Assembly (NCBI GenBank): GCA_017311185.1
Contig: JAESUZ010003902.1
Span: 1,178,001-1,242,000 of the forward strand
Source: Proteles cristata cristata
Taxonomy: Eukaryota > Chordata > Mammalia > Carnivora > Hyaenidae
Reading direction: 5' to 3'
Length of the DNA stretch: 64,000 nucleotides
Both the position numbers and the translations under genes were made by a program. Shown piece by piece: positions 53,931 through 64,000 of the stretch; the first letter of the stretch is position 1; every line of letters starts with the position of its first letter. The notes beneath the pieces are model-generated. The model did no database searches, was not told the origin of the DNA, and saw nothing but the letters and a program-made list of their open reading frames with translations.

Positions 53931-55067
53931 GTTAGCAGGAAGACGGCCGGCTCGTCCGCTGGCCCACAGCCCCTCTGGGTCGTCTTTCTCCAGCTGCCTC
54001 TGCCCTTGGCTCCGTGAACGTTCTTAGCCCCCGCTCTTTCCGCACCTCTTTTGGCCTGTATCTGTCACTCTGCATTCCAGGCAGCTTCCCTCGGTCCCCT
54101 CACCCTCTCCTTCCCTTTGCTCCTTGTGACCGTGTTTCCTTGCGTCCAGCGCCTGGACCTCTTTCTCTGGGATCCTGCCTCACCTTCTGTCCACTTTTGG
54201 CGGCCACCTGATTCAGAGGATGGAAGCCTCTATTCTTTGCGATCAGAGGGCTGTGGCAGAGATGATGTCCCATGGTCCCCAGATCCTATTGTGTTCCTTC
54301 CTTGGGAAGACCCTGAAAAGGGATAATGTTAGCTTGAGGTCCAAAGCATGAACAGAAGCCAGCCATGGGATGCGCGGGAGAGAGCATCTCCGGCAGAAGC
54401 TGGGATCAGTATTGGGGCAACAGTTGGCCTTGGGGGCTGACGGGGCCGAGATGACTGGCTGTGCCAGGTGGAGTTACTGTTTCCACCCGGTACTCCTTGT
54501 AGCCGTATAGAAATACATATGGAGAGCATGGGCGGCAAGGGGGAGGGGCTCGAGATTGGGGAGCAGTGGGGCCGGTGCCCTGGTGTTTGGCACTTGCACA
54601 GAGGAGCACTCAGTACGCTCGGGTGCAGACCCCAGAAACTCTTTGCTAGGGCTCCCCCCGTGCATCTCTGAAAACAGCGGCTGCTGAGTCTTTTTTGTTC
54701 TGTGACAGGAGGCGAAGCAGCTACAAGGTCCTTAATCACCTCTCCACAAACATGGGGAAGCCTCATTAATCCCGGTGAGCGGATGATCTATCGTTTCCAG
54801 CTCAGGTCTCTGGTGGACCGGCCTTTCTCTGCAGAGGCAGGAGCCCCACGCGCAGGGGCTGCCCATCCCCTTCCCTCCTGCACTTGACTTGCCAGGACTT
54901 GGTAATGGGACCCCGAGACCAGGACTGATCCTCCACTGTGACCACTGCTCCCCTACCCTGAGGGAAAAGTTAAAAAGCTGCATTATATCTGGGGCTGCAG
55001 GAGAAGCGGCACTCAACGCACTGTTGTCAGAGGCAGGTGTGCGTGTGCCTGTGCAAGTGTGCAATGG
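53931..55067. other. Unique DNA, about 1.1 kb
   Basis: No gene or repeat recognised. Confidence 0.5.
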
Positions 55068-55275
55068 TAGCATATGGGTGGTTAAACTCATGAACTCTGG
55101 AGCCAGACTGAGTTAAAATCCCAACGTTGGCACTCGGCAGCTATGTGAGCTTGGACAAGTCCCTTGTCATCCCTGTGCCTCTGTTTTCTCATCTGTAGAG
55201 TAGGGATAATAGTGGTCCCTCCTCGTGGGGTTATTCTGAGAGCAGGTAAGTTAATGAATGGAAAGGCTAGGTTTA
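55068..55275 (+). mobile_element. MIR SINE relic
   Basis: 'catgaactctggagccagac', 'cagctatgtgagcttggaca', 'cctctgttttctcatctgta', then 'cgtggggttattctgagagc'. Confidence 0.85.
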
Positions 55276-55534
55276 GGTCTTCCTCTATCTGAACTGAAAC
55301 ACTTCAGAAACCCTATTCCTTCTCCTCACCCCAAACCTTGGGGCGAAGGTTGCTATGGAAACGGGTGGAAGAGCAGAAATGTCACTGGCTCCTCCTCGGC
55401 CAGGGTTTTCGGTCCTTTGGAAGTGAGACCCTAATCTCCTCAGCTCCCCTCTGCCTGCCCCTCCCACTATGTAGCTACATCTTCTGCCTTCATGGCTGGA
55501 ACCAGAAGCCAGCGACTCAGGGTTAAGGTTAGGG

Positions 55535-55640
55535 TTTCCCATCCTGGTTTTGCTTCTGACTTGTGTGAACTGGAGAGATTCGCTTTTCCGCTAGGCTTCA
55601 GTTTCCCCATCTGCACAACAAAGGAAATGGCCTAGAAGAG
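55535..55640 (+). mobile_element. MIR core fragment
   Basis: 'ggttttgcttctgacttgtg', then 'cttcagtttccccatctgca'. Confidence 0.6.
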
Positions 55641-56529
55641 ACATGAATTTTATTGCATATGTCACTTTAGGTCAACTGGCGGTAGCTGGAGACCCGGGTT
55701 GAGAAGGATTCTGAAGCTGTGTTCACGCTCTGCGGGAAAAAGTACCTGGGGTAGATGAGTGGTGTTGGCAGTGGACGTGGGATGGGAGAGTGGGGCTCTG
55801 TGCATCTCGTACTTACCATCCCTAAGCTAGATGCTTCATTTCTGAGGGGTCCACCTTCTTGATCTAAAGCTGTTCGGTGCTATGCGTGTTCAAGATGAGA
55901 GTCATTAATAATCTAGACATAATCTAGGCATTAGTCCCAGGAACCACTGTGTTTCAATAGTATTCGGGTTTGAGGGGGGAAGGAGTCTTCTAAAGCCCTG
56001 TCCCTATTCACCCATAAAAGGTAGTGGCCATGAAGGAAAAAGAGGCTTTGGATCCAGGGAGTGGAACCCAGACAGGGTTGGGAAGCATGTGGGCAGGAAA
56101 TAACTAGCCTGGGAGGGGCCGGGATAGTGAGCACTGTGAGAGTCTACGGAATCTTACAGGTGTGCTTGAGGCTGGCTGTGCCCGGAGAGGGGCCGGTGGT
56201 GGGGCTGGGGCCGAGGAGGCCTCTCTGGGAACTCTTTCCTGGGCACTCCAGCTCCAAGCCCTGCCATATTGGCCTCCTCTTAACAGAGCTGTCTCCTGGA
56301 CCTCGGAATTGGGAAGCGAAGGCCAGGAAGCCAAGGCCAAGAAGAACTGGCCAGGCTTGGGCTGTAGCCTTGAGATCGGAAGCTCTGAAAGTAGAAGGGT
56401 TTTTTCCTGGAGCCTCCTTGGAAGTCTTGAGGTTATTACAGGTCGCAAGGTGAGGACGGAAGAGCGTGAATAAGGGGCTGTATTCCTGGCGGTGGAGGTT
56501 TTCTGGGAGGACACCAGTCACGGGCCCAA
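55641..56529. other. Unique DNA, nothing recognised
   Basis: No gene or repeat recognised. Overlapping ORFs of 125-136 codons on both strands lack domains. Confidence 0.5.
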
Positions 56530-56770
56530 GGGTTTCCTAGCCTGCAGGCAATTTTAGAATTGATAAAGTTCATAAGCACAGAGCTCATCAACAATTAAGC
56601 TCATGTAACCATCTCTCTCTTTATAAATTCACTGAAAGTTAGGAGAATGAATTTTCATTGTGCTTTAAATTTATTGTCTGCTAACTCAATCAAGGTTCTT
56701 TTAGTAACTTAATTGTTTCTGGATTCAGGAACTCCTAACTCAACAAAAGTATCAGAGAATGAAGTTGATA
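56530..56770. promoter_or_regulatory. Candidate conserved non-coding element
   Basis: AT-rich and repeat-free: 'gcaattttagaattgataaa', 'catcaacaattaagctcatg', 'tgctttaaatttattgtctg', 'ctaactcaatcaaggttctt', then 'agtaacttaattgtttctgg'. TAAT/ATTA and TCAATCA (PBX-like) cores. Conservation untested. Confidence 0.4.
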
Positions 56771-56884
56771 GTTTTAGAAAAACTTTATTCCGTAGCCAGC
56801 AAGTACCTCTTCATATCTTTAGATAAGGTGCCATTTTCTGTACTTAGGCCCTAAATACACAGGCACAGGGCATGGTCTATGGGG

Positions 56885-57150
56885 CTATGCAGCTGGAGTC
56901 ACATATCGCTCTGGTAGCCAGGCAGACCTAGGTTCAAGGTTCATCCTCTGCCCTTCACTGCCACATGCTGGTGTGTGCCCTTGGGCAAATAACCTCAGCT
57001 ACTTACACTTTAGCTTCTTTACCTGTAAAATGGATCTAATAATACCTGCCTTGCAAGGTTGTATGGTGTAGTAGGTGCGTAACTGCATGCAACAGAAGAC
57101 AGCCTGACATGTAGAAGGTGCTTAACAAATGGTAGCTATTATTATTTTTG
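56885..57150 (+). mobile_element. MIR SINE, near full length
   Basis: 'gccaggcagacctaggttca', 'gtgtgcccttgggcaaataa', 'gcttctttacctgtaaaatg', 'cttgcaaggttgtatggtgt', then 'gaaggtgcttaacaaatggt'. Confidence 0.85.
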
Positions 57151-57189
57151 GAGTAAATGCAAATTCCCAGGAACATTTAGCTGTGGGAA

Positions 57190-57965
57190 AGCATGACTTC
57201 AGCAACTAATGCAGTAACACCTAGATACAATAACATAAATTCAGAAACACACAGATACAGCACTACAGCGACTCATGATACAGAAATTGCCACTTATCAG
57301 TGGTTTTGCTTTCTGCGGTTTTGGCTACCTGCAGTCAGTTAGAGTTTGGAAGCCAATAATCCTCTCTCCGACATATCATCAGATGGTCAATAGTAACCTA
57401 ACGCTATGTCACAGTGTCTGCATCATTCACTCACCTCATCTGGTCACATAGGCATTGTATCATCTCGCATCATCGCAAGAAGGGTGAGCATAGTATGATA
57501 AGATATTTCGAGAGCTACCACATTAACATAACTTTTATTACAGTATATTCTACGATTGGTTTATTTTCAGTTATTGTTGTTAACCTACTGTGCCTAATTT
57601 ATAAACTCCACTGTATATATTTTGGCACTATCTGAAGTTTCAGGCAACCCCTGGGGACCTTGGGACATATCCCTGTGGATAAGTAGAGACTAATGTAGCA
57701 GAATCAGTTACATGGCTACAGTAATAACATATAGATGCAGGAATGTCACTGCAGTAACACACAGCCACAGTTACATAATAACTCTTAGCCACACTAAGGT
57801 AGATAAATAACAAAGTAACAGAGCTACCATATCAACATGCACTATCACAGAATACAATGATATATATGTTATAGTAATATATAGATACTTAAAGTTAGGC
57901 ACAGTAAAAATAAATACTGTAAGTTTCGACTAAGGTAACATTCCCTGTAACAGATAGATAACTAC
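57190..57965 (+). repeat. Degenerate minisatellite, interrupted by a transposon
   Basis: Recurrent but diverged units built on 'gcagtaacacctagatacaa', 'cagaaacacacagatacag', 'acagtaataacatatagatg' and 'tgcagtaacacacagccaca' occur on both sides of the Tigger-type element at 57255-57700, and fade by about 57965. Period about 30-35 bp, uncertain. Confidence 0.5.
57255..57700 (+). mobile_element. Non-autonomous Tigger-type (TcMar) DNA transposon
   Basis: 'acttatcagtggttttgctt', 'tctgcggttttggctacctg', 'gcattgtatcatctcgcatc', 'atcgcaagaagggtgagcat', 'acttttattacagtatattc', 'gttaacctactgtgcctaat', then the 3' end 'gaagtttcaggcaacccctg', 'gggaccttgggacatatccc' and 'tgtggataagtagagacta'. This follows MER2/Tigger order. 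No transposase coding remains. Confidence 0.75.
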
Positions 57966-58004
57966 AAAATTACATGGATCCCATAATATGGTTACAATGT
58001 CTTA

Positions 58005-58024
58005 CATTGTAAGTACTTACAATG
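58005..58024. repeat. Perfect 20-bp palindrome
   Basis: cattgtaagtacttacaatg is exactly self-complementary. Confidence 0.95.
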
Positions 58025-58816
58025 GGAACAGTAATGGGCAAGTACAAGGGCAGGCAGACAGAGGAATGCACGGTTAAAGACTTGTAGGAGAACTGGTATA
58101 GACAGGCAGTGTTGCATCCAGGTTTCTCTCTGCAGTTGGAGCTTTTACACTTTTTGAGCCGTATCTTTTCTAAGTATCTTATAAAAGCGGTGGATACTCT
58201 TCTTAAAAAAAAAAAAACAACCCACTTCCCTAAATGCGTTTGTAAGTGGCAAAATTTTGTACCCATAGAGCCTTAGCTCTAGCCTGGTATTTAATGTTTA
58301 GATACCCTGGATTCAAATACTTGAGAATCAGAGCAAGAAGGAATAATCTCTCAAGAGATCAGACTTCAGTTCACAGGCAGGGCATAATCCAGGTGCCTCG
58401 GTCTTCTTCCTGCTTACAGGACTCTGATCTGACTTGGCATTTAGGTGCCCCAGACTCTCATTCTGCTGGGGCAAGCAGAAACCTATCTCCCTTTTTCTCT
58501 GATCATGATTTCCATGTCCAGCTACTCTTGTTCACTAATCTTGCCTCTGCTGAGGAGATCAGCTTTGTGTGAGCAAAAGTTTCTTTTGACCAATATCCTA
58601 CAAACCCCAAAAGGTCAGCCCCCAGTAATGCAGGCACAGACTGGTTGGGTCTTTCATACAAGGATGTCAGCAGTTCCTGCAGCCTGGCTGGTGCTTGGAA
58701 TGGCAGTGGAAGAGGAGTAACTACCTAGGGGCAGATGTTGTCCCCTGGAGCGAAGTGATAGACTTCTTCCTAATCATATTTCCCTGGACCAGTTTGGAGA
58801 CCCAAGTCCTGACTTG
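58025..58816. other. Unique DNA, nothing recognised
   Basis: An A13 run lies at about 58206-58218. No gene or repeat recognised. Confidence 0.5.
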
Positions 58817-59354
58817 CTGTATTAGTTATGTATTGCCGCATAACAAAATATCCCAAAAGGTAGTTTGAAACAACACACATTTATTATTGCTCATGAGTTT
58901 GCAGGTTGAGTGGATGGTTCTTCTGATCTGGCCACGTTTTAGCTGGACACGCTCGTGCATCTGTGGTCAACTGGCTGGTCTAGGAGGGCCTTGACTGGAG
59001 GAACTGGCGCATTTGGGAGCTCTTTCCATGTGTCTCTCACATCTCTCCAGCAGGCTTATCACACGGCAGCATCAGGATTCTGAGAGGGACAGCTGGGTTG
59101 GAGGATGAAGAGGGGAGAGACAGAGATAGAGAGAGACAAAGAGAGAGAGACAGAGGTGCAAGCCTCTTGAGGTCTAGGCTTAAAACTGGTTCCCAGTCAC
59201 TTTTGCTATATCTTTTAGTCACAGCAAATCATAAGGTTCAAGGAATGAAGAGACAGACTTCACTTCCTGATGGAGGGACTGCAGAATTACATTGCAAGGG
59301 TATTGGTACATAGAAGAGTAGAGGATGGAGGACATTTTTGTAATCACTCAACCA
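58817..59354 (-). mobile_element. MLT1-like MaLR LTR
   Basis: Antisense: 'tattagttatgtattgccgc', 'ataacaaaatatcccaaaag', 'acacacatttattattgctc', 'cctcttgaggtctaggctta', then 'acattgcaagggtattggta'. A GA-rich simple stretch lies at 59113-59153. Confidence 0.8.
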
Positions 59355-60699
59355 CACTCGCCTTTTCAGGGGTCATTGACGGGGCTTCTGCTAAGCCCTC
59401 AGTTGGAGCCTTGAGCAGAGCCAGAGCTGTGTTGTGGGGGGGCGGGGGGAGGGGAGATTTCCAAGCCCGCATGCCTGATGCCTGGTTCCATGTGGGCAAC
59501 AGGGCACATTGTCTGGCCCTTAACCCTCACAAGCTCCTCCTCCTCTTGGCTAATTGGTCCAGGGTTACTCCGCTTTGACCCCAAGTGGTGTCTCCACTGG
59601 CTTCCAGTGACCTGTGCCTTGCAGGATTTTCCCCAGACAGTAAATTGGGCCCCATTTGTCTCTTGGGAATTTGAAGTTGGGGTACAGAGGTCTTGGGCCA
59701 GTCAGTGGTGAGTGGAGTCGAAGGCTCACAGTGTGGTCCCTGGGCTGGGGGAGAAAGTGAGGAAACTCAGAGAGAAGCAGGGAGGAGACAGGCCACAGGA
59801 GATCAGCAGGAAGGTGGAGGGAGGTGGAGGGAGAGGAGGCCTGGTCCCCGTTTCCAGAAAACTTTGGTGAGCTTTGTCTTCTACCCTTGAATCCAGTGGA
59901 ACCTCTGTCTCTCTATGATGGGGTCCTCACTTTTGTATAAGAAGGTCTGATGGGGATTCTATTTTTTTAAACCAGACACTGTTGATTACAGGACTCCTTT
60001 TGGGAGAGAGGGCAGACCAGATATCTCAGTTTCCATGGGAGAGTGCCCAACTGGAGGGCACCCCACTGGGACCCCTGGAGCTCCCGTGTACCCCTCCACC
60101 CATGTCAGTGCATCTGCCCTCCGGAGTCTCATGGCAAGCTCTGCCATGACAGCACTAGCTCTTTAGACCTAGCTTCTGCCCTAAATCAGAGAGATAGTTG
60201 ATATCTGACAGAAGGGATAAAGTCACTGACATTCATTTCTGAACTTACTAGAAGCTCTACCTTAGGAAGAGGGCCACATCACTCATCACAAAGATGATTT
60301 CTCTAAACTAGATTTGAACATTCTTATTTTTGCTTTCATATAGCGCTGACCAAGAAACAGACACCTGAAAAGAAAATCTACACCTTTTAAACTCGTTGAA
60401 AGCACTGTCCTTTATATAGCTTCTATATAGAGTCCAGTGTGATGAAGTCCTTTAAAAATTCACTGATAGATACAAGTTCTGAAGAACATTCACGAGAGAG
60501 ACTTCTAAAATCTGATCTTTTCTCTTCTTGCCATGACTGCCAGGGAGCTCACTCCACTTGCAGACAGTTCCTGATTGTGCCCATGTCTCTCTGAAAGCAT
60601 TCTCTGGCTGGGGGAATGCGCTTTGCAACTTGAATTAATGAAGGATGAGACTTGATGGATTTAGAGCCAAAAGACCACTGTCTCCAAGTGGGGGTTTCT
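59355..60699. other. Unique DNA, about 1.3 kb
   Basis: 59435-59453 is a G-rich run (gggggggcggggggagggg). 60180-60660 is AT-richer unique sequence. No gene or repeat recognised. Confidence 0.45.
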
Positions 60700-60908
60700 T
60701 TTTGTCTGTTTTTATTTATTTTTGACAGAGAGGGAACGAGCATGAGCCAGGGAGGGGTCAGGGAGAGAAGGAGACACAGAATATGAAATAGGCTCCAGGT
60801 TCCAGGCTGTCAGCACAGAGCCAGAGGCAGGGTTCAAACTCATGAACCGTGAGATCATGACCTGGATTGAAGTCAGATGCTTAACCGTCTGAGCCACCCA
60901 GGTGCCCC
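60700..60908 (-). mobile_element. CanSINE, class B
   Basis: Reverse copy ending 'ctgagccacccaggtgcccc'. A perfect 15-bp TSD, ccaagtgggggtttc, lies at 60685-60699 and 60909-60923. Confidence 0.96.
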
Positions 60909-60923
60909 CCAAGTGGGGGTTTC

Positions 60924-61214
60924 AACATGATCTTTTGGAAGTGGGAAGGAAATACCAGAACTGCAGTGTACGTGAATTTATTTAAAAACAAGAACCAAGT
61001 TCATCTTTACTAATAGTTGATATATGGATTGACACACTGGTGTCCCGTCATATGTCAGGCAGTCATGGGATGTGTAGGGACCAAGGTAGATGGAGAGAGA
61101 AGTGGAGTCCCACAAGGCGATGGGGTTAATTGTGGTATCTGGCCTTCTCTGTCATTTCTGCTTGTGTATTTCCAGTTTATACGTGGCTGTCAAGGGATCT
61201 ATCGATTATGCCAT
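60924..61214. other. Unique DNA, nothing recognised
   Basis: No gene or repeat recognised. Confidence 0.5.
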
Positions 61215-61431
61215 CTAGTTTGTTTTTCAGTAAATTTTTAATTGAAGTATAATCTATATACAGAAAAGTATATAAATCATAAGGATACAGATCAATGGAT
61301 CTTTGGGAAGTGAGCATATGCATATAAATGCACCCAGAATAAAAAACATTAAGAAAAAAAAAGAAACATAAAATTACCAACATTCCAGAGGCCATTTTAA
61401 TGCCTCCTTCTTTTTCATTTATTTACCATTT

Positions 61432-61643
61432 AAATTTTTTTTCAATTTATTTCTAAGAGAGAGAGAGTCAACGTGAGCAGGGGAGGGTTCAGAGAGAGAG
61501 GGAGACACAGAATCTGAAACAGGCTCCAGGCTTTGAGCTAGCTGTCAGCACAGAGCCCGACGCGGGGCTCGAACCCACAAACTGTGAGATCATGACCTGA
61601 GCTGAAGTCGGACGCTTAACTGACTGAGCCACCCAGGCACCCC
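61432..61643 (-). mobile_element. CanSINE, mixed class A/B
   Basis: Reverse copy with class-A-like 'tttctaagagagagagagtc' and end 'ctgagccacccaggcacccc'. Flanks share tatttaccattt (61420-61431 and 61655-61666), with a few extra bases at the right junction. Confidence 0.92.
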
Positions 61644-61667
61644 TATGCTTTCCCTATTTACCATTTT

Positions 61668-61796
61668 TTAAAAAAAAAGTAGGCTCCATGCCCAGTGTAG
61701 AACCCAATGTGAGGCTTGAACTCATGACCATGAAATCAAGACTTGAGCTCAGATCAGGAGCTGCACACCTAACGGGCGGAGGCACCCAGGGGCCCC
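61668..61796 (-). mobile_element. CanSINE, class C (short form)
   Basis: Reverse copy 'gtaggctccatgcccagtgt', 'gaggcttgaactcatgacca', end 'ggcacccaggggcccc'. It lacks the GA/CT-rich middle, like the copy at 23263. Confidence 0.88.
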
Positions 61797-62246
61797 TATT
61801 CTTCCCCCTAGTCACTCCCTGTCCCTGGTAACTCCATCCTGATTTTAACAACTGTGTATTAGGTTTGCATGTGCTTGAACTTTGTGTAGATGAAATTATA
61901 TATTCAAATTCTTCTATTCAGCATTACATTTGTGAGGCTTCTTCACGTTGCATTGTTTTTTTAAAAATTTTCTTTATTTGCTTATTTACTTCCTTTGTCA
62001 AATTGTTTTGGTAGTTCATTCATTCTCGCTGCTGTATAACTTCCATTGCACATGTATATCCATTCCCCCATTAGTGGACATTTTGGGTGATCTCAGTTTG
62101 GGCTATAATGAGTAGGGCTGCCAAGAACACTTTGTATATGTTCCTTTATGAGGCAGTCCCATTTCAACTCAAGTAACCCTCACAAAGTAGGCGATGGCTT
62201 TAGGATTTACTGTAAGGACACCATGGATTGAAAATAATCCTCATGT

Positions 62247-62455
62247 GGGGCGTCTGGGTAGCTCAGTTGGTCAAGCGTTCGACTTCGGCTCAGGTCACGA
62301 TCTCACGGTTATGGGTTTGAGCCCCGAGTCGGGCTCTGTGCTGACAGCTAGCTCAGAGCCTGGAGCATGTTTCAGATTCTCTGTCTCCCTCTGCCTCTGA
62401 CCCTCCCCTGCTCATGCTGTCTCTATCTCTCTCTCAAAAATAAATAAATAAAAAA
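62247..62455 (+). mobile_element. CanSINE, class B, in L1 flank
   Basis: Forward copy 'ggggcgtctgggtagctcag' with a small deletion at the B box ('cacggttatgggtttgagcc'), ending 'ctcaaaaataaataaataaa'. 15-bp TSD aaaataatcctcatg at 62231-62245 against aaaagaatcctcatg at 62469-62483. Confidence 0.94.
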
Positions 62456-62483
62456 TTTAACAAAAGAGAAAAGAATCCTCATG

Positions 62484-62794
62484 AATGCAAGCACAAACAA
62501 ATAGCTAGAAAACGGCAAGCCTGATATTTCTCTCCATAGAAGGTTTTGGGTCAATAATGATGGTTCAATCAGATTCAATGTGTGATTAGACCAAAAATAA
62601 GGAGGAAGTCTCAAGAAGACTTTGCTCAGCGGATTTCCACACATGACCATTAATGATAAGCCCTGACATCTTCACTCATGAGAGTGTGAAGTGTCTGCAG
62701 TGAACAAGTGTGCATGTCATCGGTGGCACAGCACCAGATGTTTCTGATTCTCTACTCGGGCACATGCTAGGACTGACTTCTTGGCCTGGTTGGA
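62484..62794. other. Unique DNA, nothing recognised
   Basis: No gene or repeat recognised. Confidence 0.5.
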
Positions 62795-63085
62795 GTTAAG
62801 TGTGGCCGTGTGACTTGTTTTGGCTTTTGAAATATGAGCCGAGGCGACCTCCAAACAGAAGCCTTAAGAGCCAGTGTGCGATTTATCACGCTCTCTTTCT
62901 GTTTTGCCACAAGGGCTGAGAATGCTCTGGAAAGAAGCAGCTTGGTCAGCCTGGATCCCAGAGTGATGGCGCTGTGACCCAGAGCCCACAGCTGACCTGT
63001 GACATGTGACCTGTGGCATGCGATGAATCAACATTGCTTTAAGCTACAGATATTGGGAATGTTTATTATCACGGCGTAACATAAC
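62795..63085 (+). mobile_element. MLT1-like MaLR LTR relic
   Basis: 'gtggccgtgtgacttgtttt', 'ggcttttgaaatatgagccg', then 'gctttaagctacagatattg'. Moderate match. Confidence 0.55.
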
Positions 63086-63261
63086 CTCTCCGTACGGATA
63101 CAGAAATCGCCTTAAAAATGAAGACCCACGACCCAAAGACAAACCTGTAATTTCTATTTTTCAGCGATGTCTGAAGTGAGTTGGTGCTCTCTCTGGTTCT
63201 TTACACAACGTTCTGACACTTCATGACAAATATTTAGGTGCTTCTTTTGAGATTTTCTTTT

Positions 63262-63488
63262 CTTTTTTTTTTTTAAATTTTTAATGTTTTATTTATTTCT
63301 AGGAGAGAGAGAGAGGCAGCGTGAGCAGGGGAGGGTCAGAGAGAGAGGGAGTCACAGACTGAACAGGCTCCAGGCTCTGAGCTGGCAGTCAGCACAGAGC
63401 CCGACGCGGGGCTCAAACCCACGAACCGCGAGATCATGACCTAAGTGAAAGTCGGACGCTTAACCGACTAAGCCACCCAGGTGCCCCA
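63262..63488 (-). mobile_element. CanSINE, class A, inner (younger) copy of a pair
   Basis: Reverse copy with 'ctaggagagagagagaggca', ending 'ccacccaggtgcccc'. Its own TSD, agattttctttt, lies at 63250-63261 and 63489-63500. Confidence 0.94.
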
Positions 63489-63500
63489 AGATTTTCTTTT

Positions 63501-63523
63501 TTTTTTATGTTTTATTTATTTCT

Positions 63524-63568
<45 letters not shown>

Positions 63569-63741
63569 CGTGAGCAGGGGAGGGTCAGAGAGAGAGGGAG
63601 TCACAGACTCTGAAACAGGCTCCAGGCCCTGAGCTGTGGCAGTCAGCACACAGCCCGACGCGGGGCTCGAACCCACGAACCGTGAGATCATGACCTAAGC
63701 GGAAGTCGGACGCTTAACCGACTAAGCCACCCAGGCGCTCC
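63501..63741 (-). mobile_element. CanSINE, class A, older copy of the pair
   Basis: Reverse copy with a long GA block, ending 'ccacccaggcgctcc'. Its 17-bp TSD, tcttttgagattttctt, lies at 63243-63259 (left of the inner SINE) and 63742-63758. Confidence 0.94.
63526..63565 (+). repeat. (GA)n microsatellite inside a SINE
   Basis: About 20 uninterrupted GA units, expanded from the short GA block normally found in class A CanSINEs. Confidence 0.95.
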
Positions 63742-63758
63742 TCTTTTGAGATTTTCTT

Positions 63759-64000
63759 ATTTAATCATGAAAGTTTAAAAGCCACACACCATCAAGGAAA
63801 TGATTGTTCTACCTCGGGCAAAATGGATGAGATAATCCACAGAAACCAACCCAGGGACAGACTAAAATGCATTCCTTTGTCAGCAAGTGTAGTTGGAAGA
63901 TGCAGACAGAACTGTAGATAGGAAGTGACAAGTATTAGAATGCTCCGAATGAAAACACACTGGTTCCCAGCATGCCTCAGTCTGTGGTGTGTGCTAGATT
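63759..64000. other. Unique DNA to window end
   Basis: No gene or repeat recognised. Confidence 0.5.

Larger units (their letters stand above)
61215..62165 (-). mobile_element. Old L1 3' end, antisense, with two SINEs
   Basis: 'aattgaagtataatctatat', 'caatggatctttgggaagtg', 'aactccatcctgattttaac', 'attcattctcgctgctgtat', 'attagtggacattttgggtg', then 'gggctataatgagtagggct'. The blocks follow antisense L1M. Confidence 0.75.

Noticed and set aside
55519..55536. Telomere-like 'gggttaaggttagggttt'
   Set aside because: Fewer than three imperfect units, next to a MIR. Chance-level, not an interstitial telomere array.

Overview
This window looks like 64 kb of nuclear DNA from a carnivoran mammal, most likely a felid or other feliform. 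The main clue is about 28 copies of the carnivore-specific tRNA-Lys-derived SINE (CanSINE). Each has a 'GGGGCGCCTGGGTGGCT'-type head, A and B boxes, a CT-rich middle and an AATAAA/poly-A tail, and most are flanked by clear target-site duplications (TSDs). The rest of the repeat landscape is ordinary eutherian: old MIR and L2 relics, ERVL-MaLR (MLT1-like) LTRs, 3' ends of L1M-type LINEs and one Tigger-type DNA transposon. I assigned families by recognising consensus sequences from memory, so subfamily names are deliberately broad.

I found no functional protein-coding gene. Long ORFs are short, unspliced and scattered over both strands, and many run through SINEs. The one gene-derived sequence I recognise with confidence is a processed pseudogene of ferritin light chain (FTL) at about 15.94-16.77 kb. 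It keeps a 5'UTR with a decayed iron-responsive element, a frameshifted coding region, a 3'UTR and a degenerate poly-A tail.

Layout. 0-9 kb holds MaLR LTRs, SINEs, CA-rich low-complexity patches, an L1 3' end, and L2/MIR. 9-15.6 kb is mostly unique DNA with MIR/L2 scraps, several AT-rich homeobox-like segments and a polypurine tract. 15.6-17.9 kb holds a SINE, the FTL pseudogene, MIR and a MaLR relic. 18.9-22.7 kb is a long antisense L1 carrying a second L1 inserted inside it with its own TSD, plus four SINEs. 23.5-24.4 kb is GC-rich, with a Z-DNA-prone CpG cluster and a G-quadruplex motif. 25-36 kb is unique DNA with L2/MIR, an interrupted MLT1 and a CpG-undepleted block at 32.5-32.8 kb. 36-42.5 kb is repeat-dense: a double SINE, MaLR LTRs and a long interrupted L2. 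42.5-56.8 kb is mostly unique, with the best candidates for conserved non-coding enhancers at about 44.4, 51.4, 53.6 and 56.6 kb. 56.8-64 kb holds MIR, a Tigger-type element inside a degenerate minisatellite, a 20-bp perfect palindrome, MaLR LTRs, an antisense L1 and a second double SINE.

Taken together this reads as an intergenic or intronic regulatory interval, not a gene cluster. I did not find a convincing undescribed biological system. The most useful leads are the candidate enhancers, the CpG-rich blocks, the nested retroelement histories with shared TSDs, and the FTL retrocopy.
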